Source of the DNA: Scatophagus argus
Taxonomy: Eukaryota > Chordata > Actinopteri > Scatophagidae
Direction: 5' to 3'
Assembly: GCF_020382885.2 (NCBI RefSeq)
Contig: NC_058504.1
Coordinates: 13,899,019-13,963,018, forward strand
DNA: 64,000 bases
This document shows, in pieces, positions 11,090 to 39,517 of the stretch. A program made the translations under genes and the position numbers. The notes beneath the pieces were generated by a model that saw nothing but the letters and a program-made list of their open reading frames with translations, ran no database searches and was not told the origin of the DNA. Each line of letters starts with the position of its first letter. Position 1 is the first letter of the stretch.

Positions 11090-14000
11090 CTAATCACTTT
11101 AGCATTGTCTCTCATACTAAAACTGACCAGCTATTTCAATTCCCAATACTGAGATGCCTCATTTGTATTGTTATTATTGTTATTATTTTTTTTATATAAG
11201 CTCACAGATTTGTAGTTGTGTAGTGCATTTCTAGCATGCATGGTACAGTGCAGGATGACTGATGATTGCAGTGTGTTGTTTTTTGTTTTTTTTTTAAACC
11301 ATCTAAGCACAGCTTTTTTTTTTTTTTAATATTCTGTGCTAGAGCATCTTTTGTTACTTTGTGAGAATGTATGATTGCTGACCTGAAGTGATATCCCTTT
11401 TTATTATTTCAGTTTATGTGCTTTCAGGTTGTTGTGCTTTAAATCAGCTTTGTTCATTCTAAATAGTCATTACTGTGTTGGCTTATCACATTTGGTGATA
11501 CAAGTGGTTATTTTCAATTTATATTTTTTTGCATTACAATACAAATATCCTTGCTGTTTATTTGAAAAAGTTCAAGAATTCCAGGAAGTAATTGCACAAG
11601 GGAGACCATCTCCCACCATCTGTAAATAAATCTGATGCTAACGAGCAAAATGGTTCTTTGATATCCTTGTTCATGCAACATATGGAAATATAAGTACATG
11701 GAGTCTGTGCAAGCAGCCCACTCTTTTATTACATGTACTATTTTTTATGTAGTGTGCACATCATTAATAACTTAATTCCATGTATGATCACACCTTTATG
11801 TCTGTGAATATAATGCATATCACAGCAGTTGTGTCTTAGCAGAAGAGTGGTCTTGACTGACAGACTTTAGAAAGTCACACAGGACATTATTTTATGTATT
11901 TATAGTTGTTTATTAAATCAGACTGGCAGAACATAAATTGTGCTGAGAAGGTACAGCCTGCCTTAACTGTTATACAGAAATGGGCATTCTTTCCATATGT
12001 GTTAATTGTGTACCGTGTATCAAAGTAAAAGTGGTATATCTTGTATTATATATTTTATTTGTACAAGGCTTTAGTGCCGACCTTGAGAAATAGTCTTTGG
12101 CCAGAAGATGGCACAATAAGCTGAATGTAAAATCATTAGGTTACATTCTACAAACGCTAAATGGATTAGAATCAAGTAAGGCAAAATCAAATGATGTGTT
12201 AAGTTGTTATGATGTGTGTGTGTGTACATATATATACGCACACACGGAGGGCAGAATATAATTCTGTCTGTTAAGTCCATCGGGTCATTTTCTCTGTACA
12301 CATTGATTTAATAAGCCTTGCTCTACCGTTGTCGGAGAGATTGATGGTATTGTAACAGCAAATATATTGTCAGCAATACCACACAATAGCTGAATATTAT
12401 TAACTACCCAGCCTCCCCCCTCCACATCAAAACAAACATCCATTTCATCAGACAGTGAGCTCGTATGCAGAAACAGTAGAGGGCACAGTCCCCCTCCAGG
12501 CTTAGTCATGAATGGGATGCGTTTACAGCCTTGTTAAAGCTTTCACCATTTATTGTCTTGTGCTTGTTTGTTGTGCATGTGTGTGCATGCGTGTGAGTGA
12601 GAGAGACAGCAGCAGTGTGTCTGTGTGTGCATGTGATTTATTTATTACAGGGTGTGCTTCTTGCTCTTATTTTAGTACTTACAGAAATAAAGTCGTTATA
12701 GTTAGTAATGTAGTCAAGTATGTTCAGTATACGTCCCTGAATCTTTCCTTAGATTTAGTACTGTAGTTCTAATCACAGCAAGGCCTCAGCTTGAGGCAAA
12801 ACAGCAGTTTTTTTTTCTCAACAACCTTGACTTTCATTTATTCAGAAATTAGCTTTACCTCTTTAAAGGGAACAGTCCTTTACTTAATGACAGACATCTG
12901 GTTTTCAGGTGCTGCCAGAGGAGCAAAGGTGAACATCACATGAGTCAGACAAGTGCAGACAGAAAGAGCTTTCAGTCAAAAGCTGGAGATGGTCAGTTAT
13001 TAGAGGCAAAATAAAGTGGTGGATTGACAGACACAAAATGAAATACAGAAACAAGACACTGATGAAGAAAGTGTAGCAATGAAGAAAGAAATTCGATGTA
13101 GAAGTTGAGCATTAACACAGATGGAGTTATTCAGTCTTGGGTCACATTTCTGCCAGAGGCATGCAACATAGCACATAAACAACTGGGCAGTGGTGACTGA
13201 GTCAGTAACACTAAACCGAAAGCAGGGGAGACAGGGAAATAGGGTGGAGTGCCCCAGCAGCCATGACATAATACAGATGGCTCTCTCGCATAGTCCGACA
13301 TGACGTGGTTGCGTACACCCCCCTCCCCCTCTCAAGTCCCCACCCCTACTTCGGCTGTGATCCCACACAAGTCATTTAGCCAGTGACCATGCACCAAAAC
13401 AACCCACCTCATCTGCAATCTGACATTATACACTCACTTACTCATCTCTGTTCTGAAAGACCAGTCTCGCCAAATTGTGTCCTTGACTACGTCAAAACAG
13501 TGATGTTAAAATATTCCACACAAAAAATAAAATGTAGTGGACTGATCACAGACTATATTTTATTTCCTCTTACACCTATGACACAAGCCCTGTAACTTGC
13601 CAAACTACCATGATAAGGGTGCATAAATAGGACACAATGCCAGTGCTAGTTACCAGAAACCACAATGAATTCCAGCTTGCCCCACCCAGGTCCATGTGTG
13701 CTCATGACACTATGTCTATTAAAGTCTGAATCTGTACTGAAAGGTCGACTTTGAGGAACACTGTGTGAACTTTCATCTAAGACATGTAAGAGTGGGAGAA
13801 GCACTTTATGTCACGGTGACTCCAAGGATATTACAGCAAATCCTCTCACCAGCTCCTGAGTGCATAAATTCAAGTACAGATTACACAATGTTAGATATCG
13901 GGCTGCTGATACCTGACCTACAAAGACTAATGTGCCTCCAGTGATGATAAACTCTTTTAAAGGCTTCTGTGCCTCAAAGCATGCATTTCGTTTGTGTTTT

Positions 14001-14840
14001 TTGTGCAACCTGCATGTGAGATGTTACTTATAATGAAGAGAATCAAGATGAATTCAAGGTGAATAAATTACATTATAGCTACTCTTCTCCATTATGCGCC
14101 CCACTTGTTTGCGTAGCAATGGTCACCAACCACAGCGATGACTCTGTGGTGTTTTCCAGAGTTAATCGAGTTATTCATATGATTACACGAACAGCTGGTG
14201 ATAGAAGTTGACAAGGGATTTTGAAAGGGGTCCCTTTAGACATTTGCTGCTGGGTGGGACTCTGCGTCATATGCTACGCCAACTGATTCCAGAACCACAT
14301 CTGGGGCTGATTCAACATGAGCTGGCCTGAAGGTGAACCCACCAGTCAGCGAGGAACTTGAGTGAAGCTGATGGCCCCCTTCAGGTACTGTTCCCTGTGA
14401 AAGTAAACATCAATCATGCCCACTACTTGAGGATAGGGTTACAGCATTATGGCTATTAACACTGATGTAGGTCACACACAAATCAAATGACTGTGCTTAT
14501 GTTACGCAATCAGAGACTACTATATCTAATAAATTGTGAAGACATGATCCCAGTTACAACATCTCCATGTCTCTGAAGAGCCCATACAGAAAATGGGACT
14601 GTATGCAAGAGGTGCAAATGCCTAACTAGAACAGAGTAAATACTATTTATGTTTTCTAAATTGTGAAGCAAAACTAGTCTCATTGCCATTTTTATAAAAT
14701 TAAAGCTTTGCTGTAAAATTGTACAGGTAATATGTTTGAAACCTCTTCTAAAAATACAGCATATCTGATTTTCTGATCTCCATCTTGACACAACCCCTGA
14801 CAAATGAAAACAAAACTGAAGTGCTGAAAAGATTACATAG
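11090..14840. other. Gene-poor stretch, no supported gene
   Basis: AT-rich DNA with short T runs, a (TG) cluster near 12213-12226, and no open frame with recognisable protein character. A minus-strand exon-like segment at 14236-14387 is treated under findings. Confidence 0.5.
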
Positions 14841-14979
14841 TCTATTCAAAGGTACAATATGTAACATTTATATAAGGGTTTTAATTTTGAACATTCAGTT
14901 CAATTCATGTATATAGCGCCAAATCGCAACAAAAGTTGTCTCATGACCCTTTCCAATTACAGCAGGTCGAGACCAAATT

Positions 14980-15300
14980 CTAGACAGAGATGCATAGGAA
15001 CAGCGCATTACAACAGAGTATTGGTAGGACAATGACAGTATTAACAATAATAATGTTGATAGTAGTAGTAGCAGTAATAATAATAATGTAGAAATATAAC
15101 AAGTGGTGATAACAGTAGTCAGGCAGGACCACAGCAGGAGGTCCAGACATGATTGATAAATATACTTGTGTGTCATCTGCGTAACAGTAAAACTGTATAT
15201 CGTGTTCCCTAATAATGTCACAATGGGGAGCATATATAGGATGAATAATACTGGTCAAAGCACAGAACCTTGGGGGACATTATAACAAAGATTTCTTGTT
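14980..15300 (-). pseudogene. Broken LINE reverse-transcriptase fragment
   Basis: On the minus strand, VPQGSVL (15278-15258) and, 75 bp on, CYADDTQVYL around the catalytic YADD (TACGCAGATGAC, 15183-15172) are two consecutive conserved blocks of non-LTR retrotransposon reverse transcriptases. A TGA directly follows VPQGSVL and the two blocks lie in different frames, so this is a dead, frameshifted copy. The family looks like fish CR1/L2/Rex-type elements, but cannot be fixed. Confidence 0.75.
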
Positions 15301-15579
15301 TTGCAGAGAAATCAGTTAGCACTGGCCCATTGCGTCTCATAATACCACCATAAGAGGCAAGTCTCATAGTAATCCTGTGTAGTTTCAGCTGGGAGATGGT
15401 CAACTGCCTTGTTAACTCACCTTAAAACATGCTTCATTCAGTCTCAACAAATACAGAATGAGACTCACCACACGTTCAGACAGAGAGTTAACTTTTGTTG
15501 CATTACTCAAAGGGAAACTGATTGCAGTTTCACTAATTTTAATTCCAGTTAATTTTACAAGAGTTTATTCATCCAAAAG

Positions 15580-15858
15580 AACCATCCATTCATCCATTTT
15601 CTATGCCACTTCTCAATCAGGGTTGCACAGTAGTCACAGCTGACTACGGGCGAGTGGTGGGGTTCACCTTGGACACACAACAACTGACAACCACACACGC
15701 ACACCTAGGGACAATGTAGAGCAGCCAGCCACAACCTAATGTGGATGTTTTTGGGATTTTTGGGAAATACAAAAGGGCCCAGATCAGGAATCAAACCTGG
15801 AACTCTCTTGCTGTGAGGCGACAGTGCTAAACGCTGCACCATCATGCTGCCCCCCCAA
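15580..15858. repeat. Diverged L2-type LINE 3' end
   Basis: Shows the well-known fish L2 tail landmarks in order: CCATCCATTCATCCATTTTC, CAGCTGAC...GGGCGAG, ACACCTAGGGACAAT, ATGTTTTTGG, GGAATCAAACCTGGAA, CTTGCTGTGAGGCGACAGTG and the end ATGCTGCCCCCC. Several internal deletions and substitutions mark it as old. Confidence 0.75.
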
Positions 15859-17035
15859 AAGAACCAGAATACTTTAATGTACATTAGCCATAAGCTAGTG
15901 ATCAACGATAAGCAAAGATGTGTGTGTCTATGGGTTTGACAAACATCAGCAAACAAAAACATCTGAAACTCTGGTTCTCTCTCTTGTTTTTCCCCGTCCT
16001 CTCTGTACATTCCTGAGGGAAAGTATATTTCCCCTCCAGTCAGCAGTCAACATTACAATACACTCGACAGGTCTTAGGTCAATTAAATCCCTGACTCAAT
16101 GCTGCAGACAGGTGAAGCAAGGGTGTTGCTAAATCCACATTTTAATCCCAAAAGTTTGAAAGTAAACTCTCAGATCTCCTCCTGCTGGTAAACGGCTCCA
16201 GATAACACCAGAAAGCAATGTGACTGTGTGTGTTAATTCCTCCAGAAGGTCTGACTGTGCCCTTATCTGTCTCCTCCAGAGCTTGCCAGCTCTCACTGTC
16301 TGAGCAGCAGCCCCAATCCTCACCAAACTACTCTCTGCAAAGTCCACTTAATTGGAATATTTTCAAGTCACGTAAATCATCTTCACAAAACATAATTTGT
16401 GTTATTCATGTCACTGGGCATGAATAGATGCAAATTTGCATCTGTTCTTAGCTTTATGCTAACTTTTTATATAATATTGGCACATAAAAAAAGTAATGCC
16501 CTTTGTCTGTGAACACATCAGTAGTCTTTCCACTGTTCCAGCAATCATCAGCTCTGGTTTGGTCAAAATAAGCAGGAGTTAAATGTAAAAATATTCTGAT
16601 GTATTTCCACTGCTTTCCACCAGTGCTCCGCACTGCTGATGATTGATGTCCTTCTGTCTTGCTTTGTGCTTCTCTTGTCCCCGCCTGCTGCTGTAAATCA
16701 CCTTAGCACCATATTCCCTGTCGTCAAACTGGACTCTGTTGGTCTTGGGGGCTGTGTTTGGTCCCCGTCTGGCCATGTTAACTGAGAGGCTGCTGAGCCT
16801 GGTTCTGTTGACCCCGGCGTGAACACCAACACTTCTCGTTGCTACAATGGGCAGAATTAAGTGTGCTAAAAGGGCAACTAGCTGCACATTTAACAGCAGC
16901 TAACAACTACAGCCAAAGATAGCTATAACAAAGCATATAATAAGCAACAGTTCGAGGTTATTCTGGTGATTCAATGCCCCCTAGGTGTTTGGCACAACCT
17001 TCAACAGTTGGCCTATTCTTACATATTGCACCTTT

Positions 17036-20000
17036 AAAGTCATCAATTGTAAATCATATTTTAAATAACAGAGAAGGGCAGTACACTGTTTCTCTATAGC
17101 ATTTTGAACCATTAGCTGTATGTTTTGTTTTGTTGTTGTTGTTCATGCAACATGTGTGTGGAAGAGGTGCTAGGGATAGGTATCACCTTTGTGTTCAGTT
17201 TTGTATTTGTGCTTCTTGCTTTATATTGACAAAACTAAAAATGTTTAAGTAAAAGTATTACCTGTTTTCAGTTTCCAGCCTCTAGCCATTAGGTTGTGTG
17301 TCTCCGTGCTGTTCCTCAGGCATTCTTGTGCCATCCCCCACTGAGAGAAAGAGAGAGAGAGAGAGAGAAGCAGAGGGAATCATTAGGCCCTCCTGTACTG
17401 GACGCCAGGGCCTAACATAAAGCAGATGTGGGGTGGGGTATTCCCCCCCAACAAGCTCTCAATAGTCAGCTGGAGGTGCTCGGCACACTAGAGCCATATC
17501 CGGTTGATGCACTCTGACCTTGAACACTCATTTAGAAGCTGCACACACAAAACTGGCAATGTGTAACCCTTCAAGAGAGCATGCAAAAATGTGCCTGTGT
17601 GTGTGTGTGGGTGTGTTACATGATTTGTTTTTTAGATGTGTTAGTGTCATGGATGAATTTAATACCCAAGGCATGTGTTGCACAATTCACCAAATTATCT
17701 AAATCACATTTTCAAGGCTACTAAGTTTCTTTATGGAATCTATCCAAACATTAAGATGTAGTTACTCATGATTTTACTGGGTGAAGATGGAAATGTTTTT
17801 TTCTCTCTCACTAAGAGCAATACTCTCTTCTTCACGAATGCCCTTAAGAAGAGAGACAATTTACACATCCACAGGAACAGTATGGGTTAAGGGCCATGCT
17901 AGACGGCATCCGGTCACAAGGTTGTTTCTCTTGTGTTTCGACCACCCCTGTCCCTATTATGTGATTAGAGTGCTGGAGGTTGCCTGAAATTATTGCTATT
18001 CTTCTAGACTCACCCATACTCAACACATAACTTTTTTGGGGTGTGTCCTGACAAATATTTCTGCTATTGTCAGTATCATAAAGTAAGTATTCAATTGTAT
18101 TGAGTGTGTAACAATTAGAGAGGATATAGTCATGCAATATTGCAAAGTAGACGGCTGAAGGGAAAGGTCAAAGTCTCGAAAGATAAACGTGATGATGAAT
18201 CAAAATGTTGGAGCTCCCTGAAATTCCTTGATTAGCTGTAGCAAAACCTTGCTGTTTGCCCATCATTTTATATCATCGTAGTAGTTAAGGAACCTTTGAT
18301 CTTTGGGGTGGATCTCATTGGATAACGAAGTCTTTGTGCACGTGTAGTTATACTTATTAATCCCTTAAGCCCAGAGAGGAATGCTTTTGGCTCTGTCACT
18401 GGTTCTCACTCACGCACATCCACAACATACCAATATACACACAGCATATAAGTACTTCGGGTTAAATACATGGGAAAATGCAGTATATGATAAAAAAACA
18501 GTGATATTATTTTTATTATATCACATATTTACTGTATGGAGTTTCCTAGGTGTGAGGATGGGAGAACAAAAAGTTATACATCTCCATCACTCACAATTGG
18601 CCACTTGTAAATTAATTTGTCTGTGTCCTTTTTCATCATGTTCACATATGGGCTGATGTGTTTTGGACAAAGCGAGGTGAGGCGTGTGACTTGGCAAGAT
18701 GTGAACACATTCCTCACGCAGAGACGTGGACGGTGAGTGAACATGATGTGGTCAAAGAGAACACACAAGTACCCATTTCATACTTCTCAGAATCAGGTTT
18801 TGTGCCTTTCTTTGCAAGTTCCTTAGGTCTTCGTCTTGCTTCCTGTGTCGTTCAGTCCACTCAGTGCCTGTTGGTACCCATACAGGCAGAAAGATAAGAG
18901 ACAAACAGTGTCCTTGACTCTGTCTCTGCCTCTCACTGACACCGTTTGTATGTTTTTAATTTTTTAAACCATAGTTTATAAAAGAATTTAATCTCTCTCA
19001 GTATCTGTCTTCTTCAAAGGCTTGTTATTCACATGCCATAAATTCATATAAACATGGCCAAGTCAGTTTCTCTTTATTAAGTATTGCTCTTATTATTGCT
19101 CCTGGCATCTGGTCTGAGCTCTGGCAAGACCTTCAGACAGGAAAACTGAAAGCAGTAGCAGTAATGAAAAAGATAAGATTAAATAGTTAACAGTAAATGT
19201 ACAACATTTGTGCTGTAAAGCTGTTTCAGTTGGACTTTTGATCCAGTGACGTGGATATACATCTTAAGTGCTGAAACAATTTTGTGAATGATATATATGA
19301 AAAATAAATGAACCTATGTTATGACCAGTCTGTTGTACTCATCTGTTTTGTGCTTATTTTATTTTACATCAACATAAACATAAAAAGCTTCCAATCCCAC
19401 TACACAGGCTACTAAAGCAATGAATATTCCAGAGTCCAGGAAATCTTCAGAGATGATAAGGAAGCAACCTGTTACAGCCTGCACACAGTACAACTCATGA
19501 CCTGTGAATGAAGCGGAAGCCAAACTTGTATTCCCCTGCATCATCTGCAGATTCCTTGGAAGAGATTTACAAAACTTACCCCCCTCTTAAACAAAAGAGA
19601 GGAGCTCCTCCTGACAAAGGTATGCATACAAGAAAGGTGCACTTTTCGTGAGTTCTCATCAGGAAACAAGTGATTAATTAACTATGAGCTAGCTAAGTAA
19701 TGAGGAACTAAAATAACAAGCACCTCCACAATAACGCTGAATCAAGGACTGACTACATGACCTAAATCCTTTCACTGATACAGGTCATTTACACCAACAT
19801 TCAAATCGCCCGAAGAGTATATGTTTTCCAAACAAGGGGACTGACAATGGGCAGTCTGAATATTAAAAAAAGTATCTTCGTATTCTTCGTATTGAGTATC
19901 TTCATATTCGGTTGGAGATGGGCTGAAAACGATTTGAAAATCATACATTCTATCCACAATTTACACTGTGGCCCAACCTTTCTGGGATGAGGGTTATAAT

Positions 20001-20640
20001 AGTAGAATGGGTACTCATGTTCATGAACTGGTATGATAAATTCAGGAATCTATAAACCCATGATTTTGGTGACCAGGTAATTGAAAGGTAAAATAACTGT
20101 GACTAATGCAGCTATTCAGAAACTTACTTCATAAGGTAGCACTTAGTTCCTTTGTTCCTCGTAACACATTCCTCACCCATTCACAGGTAGGTCCAGTGAA
20201 ATTCATTGTAGCAACAGAATATAAATAGATTCAGTACTATGAGGAAACAAATATAACAGAATTACTACAAAAATATATTTATTTATTCAGTTATATTCCT
20301 TATTGTGGATTTCAGGAATTGATAGATATATTCAGAGCACCAGAGGTGTTGGAAAAACAGAGATAGGCTAGTTTCATTCAAACCTTTATAGAAATTAGAG
20401 AGCAGGACAGACCAGAAAGTCTGCCAGCCAACGTTTGAGTTAAATTGAAAGTGCTGTAGTACAGTGCATCTGTTCTGCATCGGGTATACAGTGTCTTCAT
20501 GCTCTTTCTTGCAGAATAATTGCTACATGCCCAGTTTTATCTTATTTTATTTTTTCATTCAAATGTTTGGTGCAGACTGCTGTTATTTATATATTCTGCT
20601 GCTAGTTATATATTTATATACACTACAACTGCTCTTCAAC
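17036..20640. other. Gene-poor stretch, no supported gene
   Basis: Contains a (GA)n tract at about 17348-17370, a small exon-like minus-strand block at 17262-17340 (see findings), and otherwise AT-rich sequence without recognisable coding frames. Confidence 0.45.
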
Positions 20641-20655
20641 TGTGAACTTAATATA

Positions 20656-21169
20656 CAGTCCTGATCAAAAGTTTAAGACCACTTGAAAAATGGCAAAAAA
20701 TCACATTTTGCATGGTGGGATCTTAACAAGGTTCCAAGTAGAGCTTCAACATGCAACAAGAAGAAATGGGAGTGAGTCAAAACATTTTTTTGAGCATGTA
20801 ATTTATCGAAAACAACGGCTAAACTGAAACAGGCTTTACAGCTGATCAAAAGTTTGAGACCAAAAATGTGGATTCATTGTCACGTTCTGTCAGGTAGTCA
20901 CACTGTCATGACCTGCTGATGGAAAAGGCAAAAATACTTTCCCCTTTTGAACGTGGTCGGATTGTTGAATTGCATAAGCAGGGTCTCTCGCTCTTTGTCT
21001 CACTCCCATTTCTTCTTGTTCCATATTGAAGCTCTACTTGGAACCTTAAGATCCAACCATGCAAAATGTCAAGAATTTCCCTCCAGGGATTAATAAAGGA
21101 ATTCTGATTCTGATTCTGATGTGATTTTTTGCCATTTTTCAAGTGGTCTTAAACTTTTGATTGGGACTG
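20656..21169. mobile_element. Tc1/mariner-type element with long inverted repeats, deleted
   Basis: CAGTCCTGATCAAAAGTTTA at the left end is mirrored at the right end (CTTTTGATTGGGACTG), and both sides are flanked by TA. The inverted repeat continues inward for over 100 bp through a shared CCAAGTAGAGCTTCAA block. Between the arms a short frame from about 20919, MEKAKILSPFERGRIVELHK, resembles the N-terminal DNA-binding helices of Tc1-like transposases. The catalytic part is missing, so the copy is nonautonomous. The right arm is interrupted by a foreign 50-bp insert. Confidence 0.75.
21071..21120 (+). repeat. Retroposon 3' tail inserted in the Tc1-type right arm
   Basis: CCCTCCAGGGATTAATAAAG followed by three GATTCT units is the typical 3' end of a fish non-LTR retroposon. 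It splits the right inverted repeat at a point where the left arm is continuous (AATCACA|TTTTGCATGG), so it inserted after the Tc1-type element. Because it is only a tail, it is a 5'-truncated insertion. Confidence 0.6.
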
Positions 21170-21295
21170 TATATACAAAAAAACCCCAATTCTGTTACTG
21201 TCCTGTCTTCGTGTCCTAAATGTATATATTTAGATTATAGATTGTGCATAGATTCTGTCTTGTCCTGTCTCACTGTCTTTCTAAAGTGTTAGATG

Positions 21296-21392
21296 TAGCA
21301 CCAAATCCTGGGGAAACGTAATTTCATCTCACTATGTACTTGTATATGGCTGAGACGACAATAAAACCCACTTCACTTGACTTGACTTGACT
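21296..21392 (+). repeat. LINE/SINE 3' tail with (ACTTG)n end
   Basis: CACCAAATCCTGGGGAAACG, ATTTCATCTCACTATGTACT, GACGACAATAAAA and a terminal CACTTGACTTGACTTGAC run make the standard 3' terminus of a widespread fish retroposon. It is 5'-truncated and sits about 440 bp upstream of the gfpt2 start codon, close to the promoter. Confidence 0.6.
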
Positions 21393-21639
21393 AAAGCTGG
21401 CGCAAACCAAACCATGAACAGATAAACAACCAAGGACAAATACGACCCATGAGGGAAAATATTCATTTTAGTTATGCTGTAAATACGTCAAATTCGGCTG
21501 ACACACGAGGCGACCCATCACCTGTCGTTTGGGGTCTCAATGAAAGACGGGAAACACACTACGAGTACTGCTCATGTAAACCGTTAAATAATTGAGTTAA
21601 TAGGCTTCTGTCCATCTACGAAAGATGAAGTGCAGAATA

Positions 21640-21832
21640 CCTGTGAGGCAACTGGACGGTGCTGTCAGCACAAGAGGGGGTGGGGCCGCCGCCTCTCCTC
21701 TAAACACCATTTAAATGACTGGTGGGAGTGTCGCTCTGGATTTAACTCGGCGGAGCTGAGGGAGAAGCATCACTTCCACAAGTCATTTTCTCACGGGAAG
21801 ACGCCAGACAACGACGGGAGACGGTTTGAACC
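21640..21832 (+). promoter_or_regulatory. gfpt2: Putative gfpt2 promoter and 5' UTR
   Basis: G/C-richer DNA with GGGGGTGGGGCCGCCGCC (SP/KLF-like, about 21675-21692) precedes the start codon. No convincing TATA box at a fixed distance was found. The exact start site is unknown. Confidence 0.4.
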
Positions 21833-37793
<15,961 letters not shown>

Positions 37794-37919
37794 TTACATA
37801 TCACAAAGTATGGGAGAAGATAGAGGATACTCAAAGATTTACAGTGCAATTGTGCAATTTAACTTTCAGTATGTTTGTGTGTGGGGGTGGGTGTGTTGAG
37901 GCTGGGGTATAGTAGGGGG

Positions 37920-37958
<39 letters not shown>

Positions 37959-38935
37959 CAGATGAGGGCCTGAGTGAAAGAGATGAAAGAGGGAGGTGTA
38001 TAGTACAATGTCTTTTTAAATATAAAAGAAATGTGAAGTCTGACCAATAACACTGCTAAGGAAGTGCCAGTGCCATTGAGATTTAGAGGAACAATCAATG
38101 AAAACAACATTCACACGTCCAAAGCTAAATGCTGTGCCTTTTGTCTCATCTCAAGTTGAGCCAAACGTACATACAACAGGCTTAGCATTGATTTGAAGTG
38201 TTTACAGTTGTGCAATATGGGGACCAAGTGTTTATTATGAATGTACACAATCATGAATAAGGTGATTAATTCTCTTCTTGTATTCGTAATTTCTTATGTC
38301 TATTGCCCCATCTTACCTCTCTTTGTATAATGGGAAATTAAGGAAGTCAACAATTTATCCCAGAGAGTTCTGTGAATTAAGCAAATCTCTTTTTTTATGT
38401 AGTTGCACATTCATGCCATCAAGGTGCCTGGTGGGTTATTAACCTATAACTTAAATGTTTGTAGCAAAAGCTACCAGAAGGAAGTTCCTCAACATAAATT
38501 TTATTTTACTTGACTGTTTTGATTTGTTTGTGCTCCATTTTTATTTCATTTTAATTTAAAAATGAACGAAAATAGTTCTGTTTAACAGGACTGTAGTTTC
38601 TGATGGCAGGTCAGAATTTTTTTCCAGAATTTCTTTACACTTATAAAGCATTATGGAGCATTTCCACAGAAACAGATAATAATTATTTAAAGAACACTCA
38701 TACAGCAAATAAATAATGTACAGTGACTTTCAATAACACTTTTCTGTCAGCCATTTGTATGTGTTTATGATGATAAAATATTCAGTATTTATCTGATTTT
38801 TATTTTATAGGGCTTGAGAGGGTGTTTGATTTATATCTTTAACTATGATTATGTTTTATATTGTATGTTTTATAGACATAAACAGGCACTATCAATCAAT
38901 CAATCAATAAATAGATCAAGTATTCGATTAAAAGT
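37794..38935 (+). other. gfpt2: gfpt2 3' UTR
   Basis: AT-rich sequence after TAA, with a (GT)n tract at 37920-37957. Candidate AATAAA signals are near 38709 and at 38906-38911, the latter after a CAATCAAT run. The last would give a 3' UTR of about 1.1 kb. Confidence 0.55.
37920..37957. repeat. (GT)n microsatellite in the gfpt2 3' UTR
   Basis: About 19 uninterrupted GT units. Confidence 0.9.
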
Positions 38936-39249
38936 GTGCAATCGTTTTTGCTTATTCTGTTCCCCAAGTGTTTTATGTAGTAAGTAAACTCACATTTTGA
39001 GTTAATAAAACAATTCCGAGTTAATAATTAATCAAATATTTTATATAAATGCTTTTCTATTAGCTGTAACGGTAAAATATTAATCGTAATAAATAAATAG
39101 TATTATCAGTACATGTTATTCGGCTATGTAAAGTGTTTTAAATGACCTCAAAGAAGGATATGAATATGTCTCCTACCACTGATCTTTATATGGTATAAAT
39201 ATTTTTTCATCAATAACAGAGCAAAAGTTTTTCCACAAAGTTTTTTGGG

Positions 39250-39517
39250 GGAGAGAAAAAAAGTTTTGCGTCTACGTAAAATATGCGCGATGACGTCACC
39301 CGCATGCTCGCTCTCAGCTTGTTGTGGCGTTCCCTTCCTCCGCGCCCGTCCCTCCGTGCTGCCGCTGGAGTTAGCCTGGAACTAGAGGGAGGTCTGCCCG
39401 TCGTGACAGCCCGTTCATTTAAACTTTTCAAAGTCTGGGCTGTGCCTGAAAGACTGAGAGAGTGTTTTATCTGTGTTTCCGATCCATGGGAGTGCCCTGG
39501 GAACGGCGAAGGGAGAA
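39250..39517 (+). promoter_or_regulatory. mapk9: CpG-rich mapk9 promoter and untranslated first exon
   Basis: CpG-rich sequence without a TATA box ends at a consensus donor (GGGAGAAG|GTAGGTGT after 39517). The next acceptor, CCCATGCAG at 44112, opens the exon that holds the mapk9 start codon, implying a 4.6-kb intron in the 5' UTR. A perfect CRE sits at the upstream edge. The exon assignment is inferred from splice signals and from the usual untranslated first exon of JNK genes. Confidence 0.55.
39291..39298. promoter_or_regulatory. Perfect CRE/ATF palindrome TGACGTCA
   Basis: Exact 8-bp consensus for CREB/ATF and for c-Jun-ATF2 dimers, in the sequence GCGCGATGACGTCACC at the mapk9 promoter. 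Confidence 0.7.

Larger units (their letters stand above)
14848..17035. mobile_element. Composite ~2.2-kb repeat bounded by short inverted ends
   Basis: AAAGGTACAATATGTAA at 14848 is mirrored by TTACATATTGCACCTTT ending at 17035, with one mismatch across 17 bp. Inside are a LINE reverse-transcriptase remnant (minus), an L2-type tail and a 65-codon minus-strand frame beginning MARRGPNTAPKTN (about 16777 down to 16579). The inverted ends suggest an old DNA transposon that collected later insertions. Alternatively, the two ends may be separate solo copies of one small repeat. Confidence 0.4.

Noticed and set aside
12213-12245. Short TG/TA repeat as a possible CRISPR-like or regulatory array
   Set aside because: Simple low-complexity repeat without regular spacers, in a vertebrate genome.
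19569-19620. Possible 36-nt minus-strand exon before a GTAAG donor
   Set aside because: Too short, weak acceptor, no neighbouring exon in phase.
20126-20200. Minus-strand ATG frame (MGEECVTRNKG) ending at a GTAAGT donor
   Set aside because: Eighteen codons only, no phase-matched downstream exon recognised; likely chance.
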